This document shows, in pieces, positions 54,070-64,000 of a stretch of DNA of 64,000 nucleotides. The notes beneath the pieces are model-generated. The model was not told where the DNA came from. It ran no database searches and saw only the letters and a list, made by a program, of their open reading frames with translations. The stretch lies in contig LODT01000035.1 of NCBI GenBank assembly GCA_001606155.1, positions 858,658 to 922,657 on the forward strand, given 5' to 3'. The translations under genes were made by a program, and so were the position numbers. The stretch's first letter is position 1. Each line of letters opens with the position of its first letter. The DNA is from Tieghemostelium lacteum. Its lineage: Eukaryota > Evosea > Eumycetozoa > Dictyosteliales > Raperosteliaceae.

Positions 54070-55887
54070 ATGGATTCAATATTATTTGAAAATTTTAAAG
54101 AAAAGGAGGATATTGTTTCTGGTATCACTAGTAATAATTTCAGTGCAGAATCTACAACAACAAGAGCTAGTAAAGAGATATTAAATGAAATGATTCATTC
54201 TAGTAGCACCAATGACATTTACAGTATAAATAACTTTTATTTACAGAATAATAATATTAGCAATAATGCAAATAACCGTAGTAACAGTACAGGTAGTCAA
54301 ACTCTACCTGTAATGTTAATGCAACAGTCTATGATGAGTAGTAACTCTACGAGTGCAAGTGGATCAGGTTCTCTATCACCTTCATCATCAGTTCAGAACT
54401 TTAGTATGCTAAATGACATTTACTTTCACAATAGTAACAATGTAAATGAGATTTTAGCTAGACACGGTACTTTTAGTTACCACCAATCACCAATGAACAA
54501 TTCCGTTGGTAGCACTACCAATATACACAATACCAGTGCAATACACAATAAAGAGGATATGGGCTCTATTAACATGGGGTTTGCATCTATGCAGTTAGGT
54601 GACCAAGGTCCAAAATATGATTTGGAATTAATTGCACAAACCACTAAGCAAGAAGACTCAAAATTTATGGGGAGGAAAAAAAGAAGAAATTCATCGGTTT
54701 CTAAAGTGTTTTTAGGTGACTTTCTAAAGTTGTCTTTAAATGTAACCATTTTAAAAATGATTTCAAAGTATGGTGATAATCATATACTGTTTAGTGATGT
54801 GTTGGTGAAGGTTAACAAAAGGAATAAAATGCAGGAGAGAATTGTTATTATAACTGACAAGTCGTTATATAATGTACATCCAACGGACTATAAACTAAAG
54901 AGAAGAATATCTTTGGAGAATATAACAAGTCTTTCCATGTCAACTCTTGAAGATAACTTTATTATCATTCATGTCAATTCAGAGTATGACTATGTACTGG
55001 TTAGTAGCAGAAAGACTGAATTGACAACTATACTCGTTGAGGCTTATTATAAACTGACATTTTATCAAATACAACCATTGACAATTGGACCTATTCCAAT
55101 GTCACCTCTTAGCACTGCTTCATCACCACTGATGAGCAGTGTACCTTCTTCACCATTATCTATATCCATGCCTACTAGTAGTCAACAACATAACACCAAT
55201 AACAGTAGTGGAGGTAGCAGTGGTTCGAATAACACAAGTCCATATCCATCACCAAATTCATTGTTTTCAGTGAACCATAATCATTCCAATATACCATCAC
55301 CTAATCAACTATTAGGTACATCATATCAACAACCATCCACAACAACACCAAATAATATCTCCAATTCTAAAGGTACTTCAAGACCACAATTTCTAAGATC
55401 ACATTCTCAAAGTCAAGTTTTACCAAATTTAAATATATCATCACCATCCACAACAAATGGCAGTGGAGGTAATAGTACAACTGTAACACCACCACTCAAT
55501 GGATTTTCATCTAGCCCTGGATCACCTCAATTCCAGAATATCTTTATTCCCAATTTTTCAACATCCAATTACCACAACAATAACAATAATAATATTATAA
55601 TTATTAATCCATCTGCTAACAATAACAATAATAATAGTAACTCAACAACAAATAATAATACACAGAATAATAATAATAATAATAATAGTGCCAATATAGT
55701 TTCAAGAATAACTGGGTCAATTTTACCAGTTAATTTTAGTGATAGAATTGAATATAAAACTGAGGGTGATTCTACTAGAGAGGTACTCTTTAACAGAGTG
55801 CAAGGAGCTGTAAATATCACTATTCAAACCGTTAGGAATAAAACCAATACCAACAAGAAAGAAGCCACTAGAGCTTCAATAAAATAA
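54070..55887 (+). CDS. Free-standing myosin TH1-domain protein
   Basis: 605 residues, intronless. Residues about 210-350 form the tail-homology 1 domain of class I myosins: VFLGDFLKLSL, YGDNHILFSDVLVKVNKRNK, ERIVIITDKSLYNVHPTDYK and NITSLSMSTLEDNFIIIHVN. The head is Asn/Ser-rich and the tail is a long low-complexity Asn/Ser/Pro stretch. The tail ends in REVLFNRVQGAVNITIQTVR, which resembles the last strand-helix of the TH1 fold, split off by the insertion. TH1 binds acidic phospholipids, so membrane association is expected. No motor is present. Confidence 0.82.
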   Translation: MDSILFENFKEKEDIVSGITSNNFSAESTTTRASKEILNEMIHSSSTNDIYSINNFYLQNNNISNNANNRSNSTGSQTLPVMLMQQSMMSSNSTSASGSGSLSPSSSVQNFSMLNDIYFHNSNNVNEILARHGTFSYHQSPMNNSVGSTTNIHNTSAIHNKEDMGSINMGFASMQLGDQGPKYDLELIAQTTKQEDSKFMGRKKRRNSSVSKVFLGDFLKLSLNVTILKMISKYGDNHILFSDVLVKVNKRNKMQERIVIITDKSLYNVHPTDYKLKRRISLENITSLSMSTLEDNFIIIHVNSEYDYVLVSSRKTELTTILVEAYYKLTFYQIQPLTIGPIPMSPLSTASSPLMSSVPSSPLSISMPTSSQQHNTNNSSGGSSGSNNTSPYPSPNSLFSVNHNHSNIPSPNQLLGTSYQQPSTTTPNNISNSKGTSRPQFLRSHSQSQVLPNLNISSPSTTNGSGGNSTTVTPPLNGFSSSPGSPQFQNIFIPNFSTSNYHNNNNNNIIIINPSANNNNNNSNSTTNNNTQNNNNNNNSANIVSRITGSILPVNFSDRIEYKTEGDSTREVLFNRVQGAVNITIQTVRNKTNTNKKEATRASIK

Positions 55888-56008
55888 ACTTCATGTATTA
55901 TATTTAAATCTTTAAAATAGTAATTTTTAGGGGTTTACAATGTATTTTTGTAAAATTTATTTGTGATTTTGCAGTTTCGATTTACTAATCTGCTTTATTT
56001 TATTGATT

Positions 56009-58408
56009 ATGGAATGTAAAGTAGGATTAATTATACCATCGTTGCACATCAATCAAAATAGAGAAACTGTATTAGTTAATAGATATAAAAATCAGATATA
56101 TAATACCCAAACTCGTGTATTTATTTCAACAAACGATCTAGAGGATATAATACACCATTTCAATAGAGACTATATATTTGATTTTAGATCAGAGTTATTT
56201 ATTCTATATAATAGCAGTAGTGACACTGATAAGATATTGTCAGTTTCCACAGTATCAATACACCATACACTCAATGAAAGAGAGATTAAAGTCACTACCC
56301 AAAGCAATGCTTTAAAGAAACAAAATGTAACTCTATGGTTTCTAAAAGAACATTTGGATGCATTACAATTGAAACAGGACCAAATCATTTATTTTGATAC
56401 TATATCTACTTATAGAGTACCAAAAATCGAACATTTAATACTCTCTAATACGACTAATGATAACGAAGATCATTCTAGTCTATTTTTGAATAAATGGTCT
56501 ATCGTAGGAATTCAACCTGACCTCCCATTAACCTACCCAAGAGGTGAGATCAACCTATTTCAACGTACTGGTAAAATTACAACCTATCGATACAAAATTG
56601 TTCAACAACAAACATTAAATAGTAATTTAGAAAATCAATTAAATCAACTATCTATTCAACCAGAGGACGGGTTAGAGAATAGATTCATGTTGGTTTCAAG
56701 TAACACTACATATGAATATGTACAGTCTGATAAAATAAGCAATATAGATAGAGATAAAGAAATTGGTGCTTTATTTGGACACCAATACGAACAAATTAGA
56801 AATCTCATAAAAACTTCATTTAGAGATGAAAAAGCACTAAATAGACTAAAAAAGATGAATATTCAACCAATAGGATCACTTTTAATACATGGACCTCCAT
56901 CTTGTGGTAAATCTACAATGATAGACCTAATTAGTAAAGAATTTAATATCAACAAAGTTATGGTAAACTTTAATGATATTCATAAATATCAACCAACATC
57001 CAAAGGAATGATACTTAAACACAACCAGGCTAAATATGAAAGTGCTATGATGATTATTGATCAGATTGATGAGATTTTCCCAGAAACTGGTGATTCATCT
57101 CGATCTAGACAAGAGTTGAATGGTGATCAATTAACAACTGTATTCCTTGATATGATTCAGTCAGCATATTCCAATGGTATTTTTATAGTTGGTATCACTT
57201 CTAAATTACCATCGTTAAGTAATTATGTGACATCACAGTTTGATGAGATTATAAAGATATTACCACCTACACTCTCTGAAAGAGTTGAGATATTCAAATA
57301 CTATTTGTCTCAAGGTGATATTGTTGATGTAAACAGTCAGCATAATTTACAAGTTATACAATCTACAAGTGAGGATTGCAATGGATATATGGGTGGTGAT
57401 ATATCTACAATGTGTCGTGATGCCATTTTACAATTGATGAAGAGAAGTAAAGGGTGTACTTCTCCACCAATGCTATTAGAAAAGGATGATTTTATAAATC
57501 CTTATGGTCTTTTTAAGAATAACACTAAAACTATTCTTAGTAAAATGTCACCATCTTCACCTAAAATCAGATGGGTGGATATTGGTGGTTTAGAACTAGT
57601 GAAAAAGTCCTTAAAAGAGATGGTTATTTGGGATTATCATTATGGTGATTCAATAAAGAGGTTAGGTATTCAAACTAGTACTGGTATACTATTGTATGGT
57701 CCACCAGGTACTGGTAAAACAATGTTGGCCTCTGCATGTGCTCATGAAGCAAAAGCCAACTTTATAAGTGTAAATATTGCCGATGTAGTTCAGGGTGACT
57801 ATGGTGAGTCCGAAAAGATACTTTCAGAACTATTCAAAACTGCCATTTTAAATGCACCTTGTGTGGTTTTTATTGATGAAATTCAATCAATATTTGGTCA
57901 CAAGGAGACAACTGGCAGCCACGGAAGAAAATTGATTTCACAACTATTGATTGAATTGGATGAAATTAATATTCATAATCGGTCACCTAATGCCTCTAAA
58001 ACTGGCAAAGTTATGCTTTTAGCAGCAACCAATCTTCCCCAAGCTATTGATAAATCATTCCTGAGGCCTGGAAGATTTGATAAATTACTTTATGTGGAGC
58101 CACCAAATAATAAGGACAGGTTAGCGATACTTGAAGGTTTAGTAAAGAAGAATAATATAAAATTAGATAGTGATGTAGATCTATCATATATAGCCGATAT
58201 AACTTTGAATTACACTGGTTCTGATTTAAATGGTCTCTTAAAGAAATCAGGTATATATACCATTCAAAGAGATATGAAAGCTGATTGCATTTCCAAACTA
58301 GATATATTCAAAGTCATTGGTGAAACTACTCCAACTTTCACCTATAAACAAATGAAATTATTCGAAGATTGGGAAAAATCAAGACTGGAAAAATTTAAAA
58401 ATGGGTAA
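56009..58408 (+). CDS. Type II AAA ATPase (AFG2/CDC48-like)
   Basis: 799 residues from the ATG at 56009. An N-domain of about 240 residues precedes two AAA modules. D1 has HGPPSCGKSTMIDL (Walker A, about residue 294) and a changed Walker B, MMIIDQIDEIF. D2 has YGPPGTGKTMLASACAHEA (about 563), VVFIDEIQSIF, LAATNLPQAIDKSFLRPGRF and TGSDLNGLLKKSG. The pore loop reads VQGDYGESEKI. D2 is fully active by motif; D1 has lost the usual arginine-finger neighbourhood. It resembles AFG2/SPATA5-type ribosome maturation factors, but orthology is not certain. Confidence 0.8.
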   Translation: MECKVGLIIPSLHINQNRETVLVNRYKNQIYNTQTRVFISTNDLEDIIHHFNRDYIFDFRSELFILYNSSSDTDKILSVSTVSIHHTLNEREIKVTTQSNALKKQNVTLWFLKEHLDALQLKQDQIIYFDTISTYRVPKIEHLILSNTTNDNEDHSSLFLNKWSIVGIQPDLPLTYPRGEINLFQRTGKITTYRYKIVQQQTLNSNLENQLNQLSIQPEDGLENRFMLVSSNTTYEYVQSDKISNIDRDKEIGALFGHQYEQIRNLIKTSFRDEKALNRLKKMNIQPIGSLLIHGPPSCGKSTMIDLISKEFNINKVMVNFNDIHKYQPTSKGMILKHNQAKYESAMMIIDQIDEIFPETGDSSRSRQELNGDQLTTVFLDMIQSAYSNGIFIVGITSKLPSLSNYVTSQFDEIIKILPPTLSERVEIFKYYLSQGDIVDVNSQHNLQVIQSTSEDCNGYMGGDISTMCRDAILQLMKRSKGCTSPPMLLEKDDFINPYGLFKNNTKTILSKMSPSSPKIRWVDIGGLELVKKSLKEMVIWDYHYGDSIKRLGIQTSTGILLYGPPGTGKTMLASACAHEAKANFISVNIADVVQGDYGESEKILSELFKTAILNAPCVVFIDEIQSIFGHKETTGSHGRKLISQLLIELDEINIHNRSPNASKTGKVMLLAATNLPQAIDKSFLRPGRFDKLLYVEPPNNKDRLAILEGLVKKNNIKLDSDVDLSYIADITLNYTGSDLNGLLKKSGIYTIQRDMKADCISKLDIFKVIGETTPTFTYKQMKLFEDWEKSRLEKFKNG

Positions 58409-58727
58409 AGGAATAAAATATATTGATTTTATTAATTTATATAAATAATTGTGAAATTTGTTGTAATATATTGAATTAGTGTATCGAGGATTACTACTTA
58501 TAAGTACTATGCTTACTATATTCTAATCTTACTTCTTTTTATAGAATATCTGTAATCTCTAAGAAAACTATAAATACTGAAACTAATCAGATTTTATAAG
58601 AACTAAAATCACATGATTCACCAGTGCTAACAATTGTATATAGTTTAGAAAAGTTTATTTATTTATTTATTTTAAAAATCCATGTTTTTTAATAATTAAT
58701 CAAGAATCCTGTATTTATTGGTAAGAC

Positions 58728-59015
58728 TTAACATCTTTGCAGACATTCATCATGTGCTTGTTCGCATTTGTCACCTTTTAAATCTTCACATTTTAATACC
58801 TGTTGTTGACAACTGTTTTTACAATCATCAGATTCTTCTTTTGCTACACATGATTGGAAATTGTTTGAACATGCTTTGATTGCATTTGAATATACATTTG
58901 GATGTTTAATCAAGCAGTTAATGAAATCTCTTTGGCAATTTGCAGAAACCTGTAAAATTAAAATACTTGAAATAAAAAGTACTAAAAAAATTGAAGATAA
59001 ATTATATGATTTCAT
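58728..59015 (-). CDS. Small secreted protein with repeated C-x6-C spacing
   Basis: 95 residues with a signal peptide (about 1-25, FLVLFISSILILQVSA). The mature part has twelve cysteines. Four pairs are spaced C-x6-C (CQRDFINC, CSNNFQSC, CQQQVLKC, CEQAHDEC) and C-x3-C pairs sit at CKNSC and CLQRC. Predicted helices between them suggest a stacked disulfide helical fold. No known toxin or protease-inhibitor signature is recognised; function unknown. The ATG at 59013-59015 is the only start. Confidence 0.72.
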   Translation of the reverse strand: MKSYNLSSIFLVLFISSILILQVSANCQRDFINCLIKHPNVYSNAIKACSNNFQSCVAKEESDDCKNSCQQQVLKCEDLKGDKCEQAHDECLQRC

Positions 59016-59576
59016 TATATTTATAAATATGATTTGAATATTTTTAAATAAAAAAAAGAAATGAGTTTAAATATTTATACTTTTATGTTTTCTTATTTTT
59101 AAAACATTTAATATCAAAAAATTTTGTATATTATTAAATACACTTGTATTATACAAAACTGCTCATAAATAAATAAAGTATTTATTTTTTAATAATATCC
59201 CAAAATTAAAGAATGTTAATTGTGATGGTGATAAAAAACATTAGAAAAGGTCTAACCACATTTTGAAATCGATAAAACCAATAATTGTAGACTACAATGA
59301 TTGTAGTATAGATGTGTTTATAGTTAGAATTATGATTAATTAAATATATATTATAAAACAAGGAGATATTGATAAAAATGGTGAAAAAATAAAAAAATAG
59401 TCTAGTGGGTGGTATATTTTTTTTGGGGTTTGTATCAGATTAAAAACTAAATTAAAAAACAATACTACAATCCATCAAATATCAAAAAGAAAAAGACTAA
59501 TCTTATAGAAAAACTAATTTATAGAAAGATTTAATCGGTGATACACAATTATGACTATTAGGAGGTGGTAGAAGAA
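59016..59576. other. Intergenic, AT-rich
   Basis: Spacer upstream of the C-x6-C gene and beyond the end of the HssA-like relic. One G/T-rich stretch near 59403-59435 (GTGGGTGGTATATTTTTTTT then GGGGTTTG). No gene is seen. Confidence 0.4.
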
Positions 59577-59709
59577 GAAACTGAACTTTAGTCAACTTTA
59601 CCAATTTTTGATAAACTTTCTGTTAACATAAATGTATTATTGGTAAATATTTTTTATAAAATATAATATATTATTTTTATTAAAAATATTTATAAATACG
59701 ATAAAACAT
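59577..59709 (-). pseudogene. HssA-like relic, third copy
   Basis: The first exon (59700-59709) and the start of the second (from 59619) match the gene at 39508, including the intron ends. An in-frame TAA (59588-59590) replaces a Ser codon, and similarity ends after the SVS segment, near 59577. The Cys/Gly block and the Ile-Asp tail are gone. It lies next to the peroxiredoxin pseudogene, in the same order as the intact pair, so both came in one inverted duplication. Confidence 0.75.
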
Positions 59710-59875
59710 TTTAATATAAGTTTGAATGAATAGAGTGATTTTTACACTAAAAACTAGCATATTTTTATTCTCCTGAAATTATCAAACAATTTACAAATGT
59801 ATTGATTTTATTTAATTAATTAAATAATTGTGAAATTTGTGTTGAATATTTACAATCTATTCATTTTAATTATTA

Positions 59876-60427
59876 TTAATGTTGAGAAATTGGTTCTTGA
59901 TGTTGTGATTTAAGTTTATCAATAACTTCTAATGATTCAGTGATATGTTTAGTTCCATTCAATAAACCAGAACTTTTGTGAACAATTTTTTGATTTTGAT
60001 CAATTACGAAGGTTTCACGAGCTGGTAAAAGACCAAGAGTTTTCTTGACTCCATATTTCTTTGCCAATTCTGAATTATCATCAACCAACAATGTGAATGG
60101 TAATTTATACTTTCTTGTGAATTCTTCATGAGATTGAGCACTATCAGTACTGATTCCAACAACATCAGCACCTGCCTTAATAAATTGTTCATATTTATCT
60201 CTGAATTCACATGATTCTGCAGTGCAAACTGGTGATCCATCTTTTGGATAAACTTTTGATTTTTATACGGTTAGATATTGTTGTTTTATTAAAAAATATT
60301 AAAAGTTGAAAACTTACAATATAATACTAGAATTTTTCCTTTGAAATCAGTCAAAGAGACATCATTTCCTTTTGAGTCTTTTGCAGTGAATTGTGGTGCA
60401 TCTTGTCCAATTTTGAATTTTGACCAT
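59876..60427 (-). pseudogene. Peroxiredoxin pseudogene, inverted copy
   Basis: Exons 60318-60427 and 59876-60252. Exon 2 is nearly identical in sequence to the intact gene at 38751 and still open. Exon 1 has one extra base: TTCAAAATTGG stands where the intact gene has TTCATATTGG. That shifts frame and stops after about 20 codons. It has lost the terminal Leu as well. The intron keeps GT/AG ends. A base-calling error in an A run cannot be ruled out. It is inverted relative to the parent and about 20 kb away. Confidence 0.8.
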
Positions 60428-60742
60428 TTTAAATTGTATAAAATTAATACTATTTAAATTATATTATAATTTTGTATTGTTTGTTTTTAATATTTAATTT
60501 TTGTTAATATTAAATTAAAAATTTTTTTAATTTAAATTTCTTTTTTTAGATTCTTAAAATTACAAAAAAGAATGTTGGCGATTTCTTCTAAAGAACGTGA
60601 TGAGATACAGAAAGATAAAAATTTAATCTAGAAAAATGAAAATTCTAGTGACATACAACTGGGAATTAATTATGTACAATGTGTTTATTAATTTATATAA
60701 ATGGTGTATCATGGTGTATAAATTTACACTGCAGAATAAATA
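60428..60742. other. Intergenic, AT-rich
   Basis: Between the peroxiredoxin relic and the membrane-protein gene. Nothing is seen. Confidence 0.35.
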
Positions 60743-61636
60743 TTAGGTAGCAAAATACAGGCTTACTATTATTAATTGAGATATGAAGTGAAACAAAACT
60801 CTATCCATATAGGTATCAAAGAAATATTCATAAGCCATATCAGACATTAGAATGAGGATAATCTTCTCAATGATATCAATGATTAGATTCTCTAATTTAT
60901 AGTTACTAGTCTCCATCAATGCTAGTGATAGAAATTGAACTAAAATATATACAATAGCCCAATTAGAGACAGAGTTATTAAATTTCTTACGTTGACTACC
61001 AAAAAACAATAGAGGCATTGTTAGTGCGGTAGTTACTGTTATCATAGAGATTAGATAAAACAGTATCAATATAGACCTGTTATTGGACACCTGTCTAGTT
61101 ATAGGATGAAAAAAGCATGTATGTGGATTACTGAATGGTGAAGACGATATTTCAAATGGTGGATTTCTAAAGTGATAAAATAGTGCACCTACAGGTTCAT
61201 TTATAGTAATATTGGCGTTAAAAGGTAAATGAATAGGTTCACTTTCTGCTTCATTCACAAAAATGTTTTGCTGATTAAGATGTTCGTATTCTAATCTAAT
61301 TCGTAAATTGGGGTATAGAGTTTCTAACTCTAATTTTGTGTTTTTGTTAGCTTTAACTACTACCTATATGTTTAGAATGCATTTTAAAAAGAATTAGTTC
61401 ATTCTTTCATTTTAGTATCAAAATGCTATGAGTGAATATAAAAGTACCTCTGCTGTGCCATGAAATGCAAATGAAGATTCATCATATTGTATCCATTCAG
61501 TTTCATAATATTTTAAATAGAAACAATTTGCTATAATATATTTATGATAGATGTGAATTTCTTCAAAATATTCAAATCCTAAAAATATCATCCATGATAT
61601 TAATGTGAGACCGAGTAATAGATTAAAAGGACTCAT
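60743..61636 (-). CDS. Multi-span membrane protein, unknown
   Basis: Two exons, 61448-61636 and 60743-61363, 269 residues; phase-0 join of FHGTAE to VVVKANKNTK. One N-terminal span (LLLGLTLISWMIFLGF), a beta-rich non-cytoplasmic domain of about 130 residues with HLPFNANITINEPVGALFYH, then four spans (from ILILFYLISMITVTTALTM to FHFISQLIIVSLYFAT). I do not recognise the family. The topology (ectodomain then a membrane bundle) recalls small transmembrane receptors or TMEM proteins. Confidence 0.68.
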
Positions 61637-61821
61637 ACTTTAGGAGGGATGATCATATTTAAAATCGATTGAAAAAAATATAAATAAATAATAATGAAGC
61701 TGTGTGGGGTTTGTAAAAAAAAAACTAAGAAAAACAAATTTGATTCCATCGGAATATGTGAAGTTGATTCTTTTTTTGTAAATATATTCTCTATTTGTTT
61801 TACAGTATTATTGTTGGTTTA

Positions 61822-63650
61822 TTAGTTAAGTTTAAACTGTTAAAAATTTAAAAGTTAATATATAAAATATAATTTAATTATTTTATAAAAGGATTAATAC
61901 ATACCTCGTGTGGTAGATAAGATCTAGAAGGATAAAATGAATAGTTTAGAGGATAAGTAATTAGATTTTCAATTTTTGAAGTATAGATATCAGTGTGTCT
62001 TTGTAATGAATAAGCAAACATTGTACCAGTGCTATGAGTTCTAAAGAGAGAACCAAAGTTTTGATTAAAAGGTTCTTTTAATGCCAAACGTTTAGCATAT
62101 CTCTCAGTCTTTAGTTCCTCAAGGAACTGTGTCTTTTTATCTCCGTCAAAGAATTGGCAACGTTTGATGATATCTTCAATCTCCAAAAGACTTGACAAAT
62201 TCTCACGATATTTTGGAGAGTTTTGAATCTCAACTTCAGTCTCTAGTTCTTTAATAATGACACCAACTCTCCACCCTTCTCTTTGTGATGGTTCAACTAA
62301 ATCTGCGTAGAGATGATCACCAAAATACATTACATTTCTTCCTCTCCATTTACTGACTTTTGTAAATTGTTGAAGAGATCCACCTACATATACTTTACCT
62401 TTAACAAAATCAGTTACCTCATTCCAATCAAATCTATTATTAATAGGATCAAAGCATCTAAATGGTCTACCTTTTGCAAAGAAATTTGGTTTTTCGCATT
62501 GTGTAATAATTACATCAAATAACTCTGTCCAATCGCCATAACCTTTAGAAATTTGATCATTCAATAGATATTTCATTCCGTGGTTTGCATAGTAAAATGA
62601 ATTATTTGTTAATAAAAATAACTAACATATAAAAGAGTTTCAGTAGTTAGTAATACAATTAAATTTCAATAAATTGGTTAGGGGATAGAATAAATACTTT
62701 TTTACCATGTGCTTTCAATTTCAATAGGAATTCACCCAACAATGGGTGTTTTTTTAGATATAATGGGAAATCTTCTATAATGGTGTTATGAAGACTACCT
62801 GATAAATGAACTTTGGAGACAGCTTTGTTTATATCTTCGTAGATTATTCTAGGTTCAAATGCATAATTTGCTTTTGTAAAGAATTCAATGACATCTGAAA
62901 CTAAACATGCCTCTGGTAGACAAAATATATCACACATTGCTTTTAGATATTGATCACAATAGTTCTTTTTAAGTTGCATTGAACCATATACTTGTGTAAC
63001 CTGTTCCTTTGTCAATTGATTTCTACCATGATAAATAGAACCAGCTTGTATATTATTTAAATAATCTAGTTTCATTAGAAAACCGTTATTAATATCATAG
63101 TGTAATCCACGAATTGCAAAATTTGGATCAAATTTCATCTCTTTAACTTGTGCCGGATATTTTAGTTCATCAACTAAATAGGCAACTGCCAACTCATAGA
63201 TTACATGTTGAACTTGATCTGAATAATTTGCTAATGTATAGTCATAATCGAATCCATATACTTCAATTTCACCTAGTCTAAGTTCACTATTTATAAATAC
63301 ATCTTGTGGATCTAATGTTGGTACATGACTTAGATCTGCAAGTTGTTTGTTCTGTTTGAATTTATATACATATAAATAATAAGGTAAATGAGTAAACTCA
63401 AGATTTATATGATGGAATGAATGTAAATTCATACTTTATGCATATCAATCAGTTGATCTAGAGATAAATTTAAAACACTGTGATGAGTTTGAAGCAGTGA
63501 TGTTTCACAACCTTTTAGAGAAGTTCCATTGCTATTGTTGGTCGAAGTTGTAAAATTACATTTTCCTCTTTGAATATAATTAAAGGGTGTTGGATTGATA
63601 AAATGTCTATTATTTCTACCGATAATATTGAAACATAGTCTATTTATCAT
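61822..63650 (-). CDS. NT5DC-type HAD 5'-nucleotidase, mitochondrial candidate
   Basis: Four exons, 63435-63650, 62698-63351, 61905-62621 and 61822-61836, 533 residues; all joins are phase 0. The start has a mitochondrial-like Arg/Asn-rich presequence. Motif I is FDYDYTLANY, motif II is FLLTNNSFYYANHGM (formed by the splice after KAHGKK), and motif IV is MYFGDHLYADL. The helical cap between them matches the IMP/GMP-type nucleotidase family. The end YPLNYSFYPSRSYLPHE corresponds to the NT5DC2/3 C-terminus. The last exon adds only FKLN; reading through the donor instead gives VCINPFIK and a stop at 61878. Substrate is not established for this branch. Confidence 0.82.
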
Positions 63651-63818
63651 TATATGATAGTAAATATGATTGTGATGGATAAATATCTAATTAGAAAAAT
63701 AAAAAAACTAATTGAAATATTTCAAAAAAAAAAAACATCATTTTTGATCAGTTGGAGATTGGTTGAGAGTGTATTCAAATTTGTCAATTTATTTTACAGA
63801 TTAGATGGAAGGAGGGAT

Positions 63819-64000
63819 TTAATAGTATTTTCTTTCGTTTGAGACTTTAGCGTCTTTAACATCTGAAAGATCTTTAAATTCTTCAGGTTGGTTATCAATT
63901 TGTTTTTGGTGTTGTATTTGCTGGGCTTTTAGTGTTGGATTCTCCATTGTATTGGAATGACTAGAATCACTGACTGTAACAGATGATATAATAAAGGATC
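63819..64000 (-). CDS. C-terminal end of a gene cut by right edge
   Basis: An open frame on the minus strand runs from the edge to a stop at 63819-63821. It reads VTVSDSSHSNTMENPTLKA and QQIQHQKQIDNQPEEFKDL, then DVKDAKVSNERKYY. The Gln/Ser/Asp-rich composition is like the tail of a dictyostelid protein. No family can be named. It could also start inside the window at the ATG at 63946-63948, which would make it a very short protein, so a tail is more likely. Confidence 0.4.
   Translation of the reverse strand, partial: SFIISSVTVSDSSHSNTMENPTLKAQQIQHQKQIDNQPEEFKDLSDVKDAKVSNERKYY

Larger units (their letters stand above)
59577..60427. repeat. Inverted duplication of 38751-39620
   Basis: About 850 bp covering peroxiredoxin exons, intron, 3' flank and the start of the HssA-like gene, in inverted orientation. 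The 3' flank (GATTGTAAATATTCAACACA and the ATTTAATTAATTAAATAAAA stretch) matches almost base for base. Upstream of the peroxiredoxin ATG the two copies diverge. Confidence 0.8.

Overview
The window is nuclear DNA from a dictyostelid social amoeba. The evidence is AT-rich spacers, short introns of about 55-140 bp with GTATGT/GTAAGT/GTTTGT donors and TAG/CAG acceptors, Asn- and Gln-rich tracts in several proteins, HssA-like small proteins, degenerate ankyrin-type family proteins and TIG-domain membrane proteins. I cannot name the species from sequence alone. Gene density is high, about one gene per 1.5 kb, and many 3' ends lie less than 50 bp apart. Exon junctions below were read by eye: splice sites were required to keep the frame and, where possible, the family alignment.

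Layout. 1-13 kb: glycogen synthase (cut by the left edge), a secreted NlpC/P60 peptidase, an MFS antiporter-like carrier, an AGC kinase, a secreted Cys-rich protein, a cyclin-box protein and a trehalose-6-phosphate synthase whose phosphatase half has lost its catalytic motif. 13-29 kb: two degenerate-ankyrin proteins, a short borealin/Nbl1-like protein, an FtsX-type permease, a head-to-head pair of ABCA half-transporters and a membrane protein. 29-31 kb is the accessory spot: a decayed piggyBac transposase next to about 115 bp of 28S/26S rRNA sequence. 31-36 kb: a HAD phosphatase, a flavin-dependent halogenase-like enzyme and a small TIG-domain membrane protein. 36-40 kb: a MAK-family kinase, two HssA-like genes, an unlisted two-exon small gene and a PrxQ peroxiredoxin. 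40-52 kb is housekeeping: BCCIP, VPS50/syndetin, a mitochondrial pseudo-exonuclease candidate, an RlmM-like methyltransferase, SRP receptor beta, a PPAT-like protein and a SulP sulfate transporter. 53-64 kb: an aquaporin with an NPV motif, a free-standing myosin TH1 protein, a double AAA ATPase, a C-x6-C secreted protein, a decayed inverted copy of the peroxiredoxin/HssA block, a membrane protein and an NT5DC-type nucleotidase.

There is no single operon-like system. The functional themes are storage and stress carbohydrate (glycogen, trehalose), membrane transport, bacterial prey digestion, signalling kinases and mitochondrial RNA metabolism. The most noteworthy observations are the borealin candidate, the RRM-like/pseudo-exonuclease protein, the rDNA fragment beside a piggyBac element, and the 20-kb-separated inverted duplication of the peroxiredoxin/HssA block.
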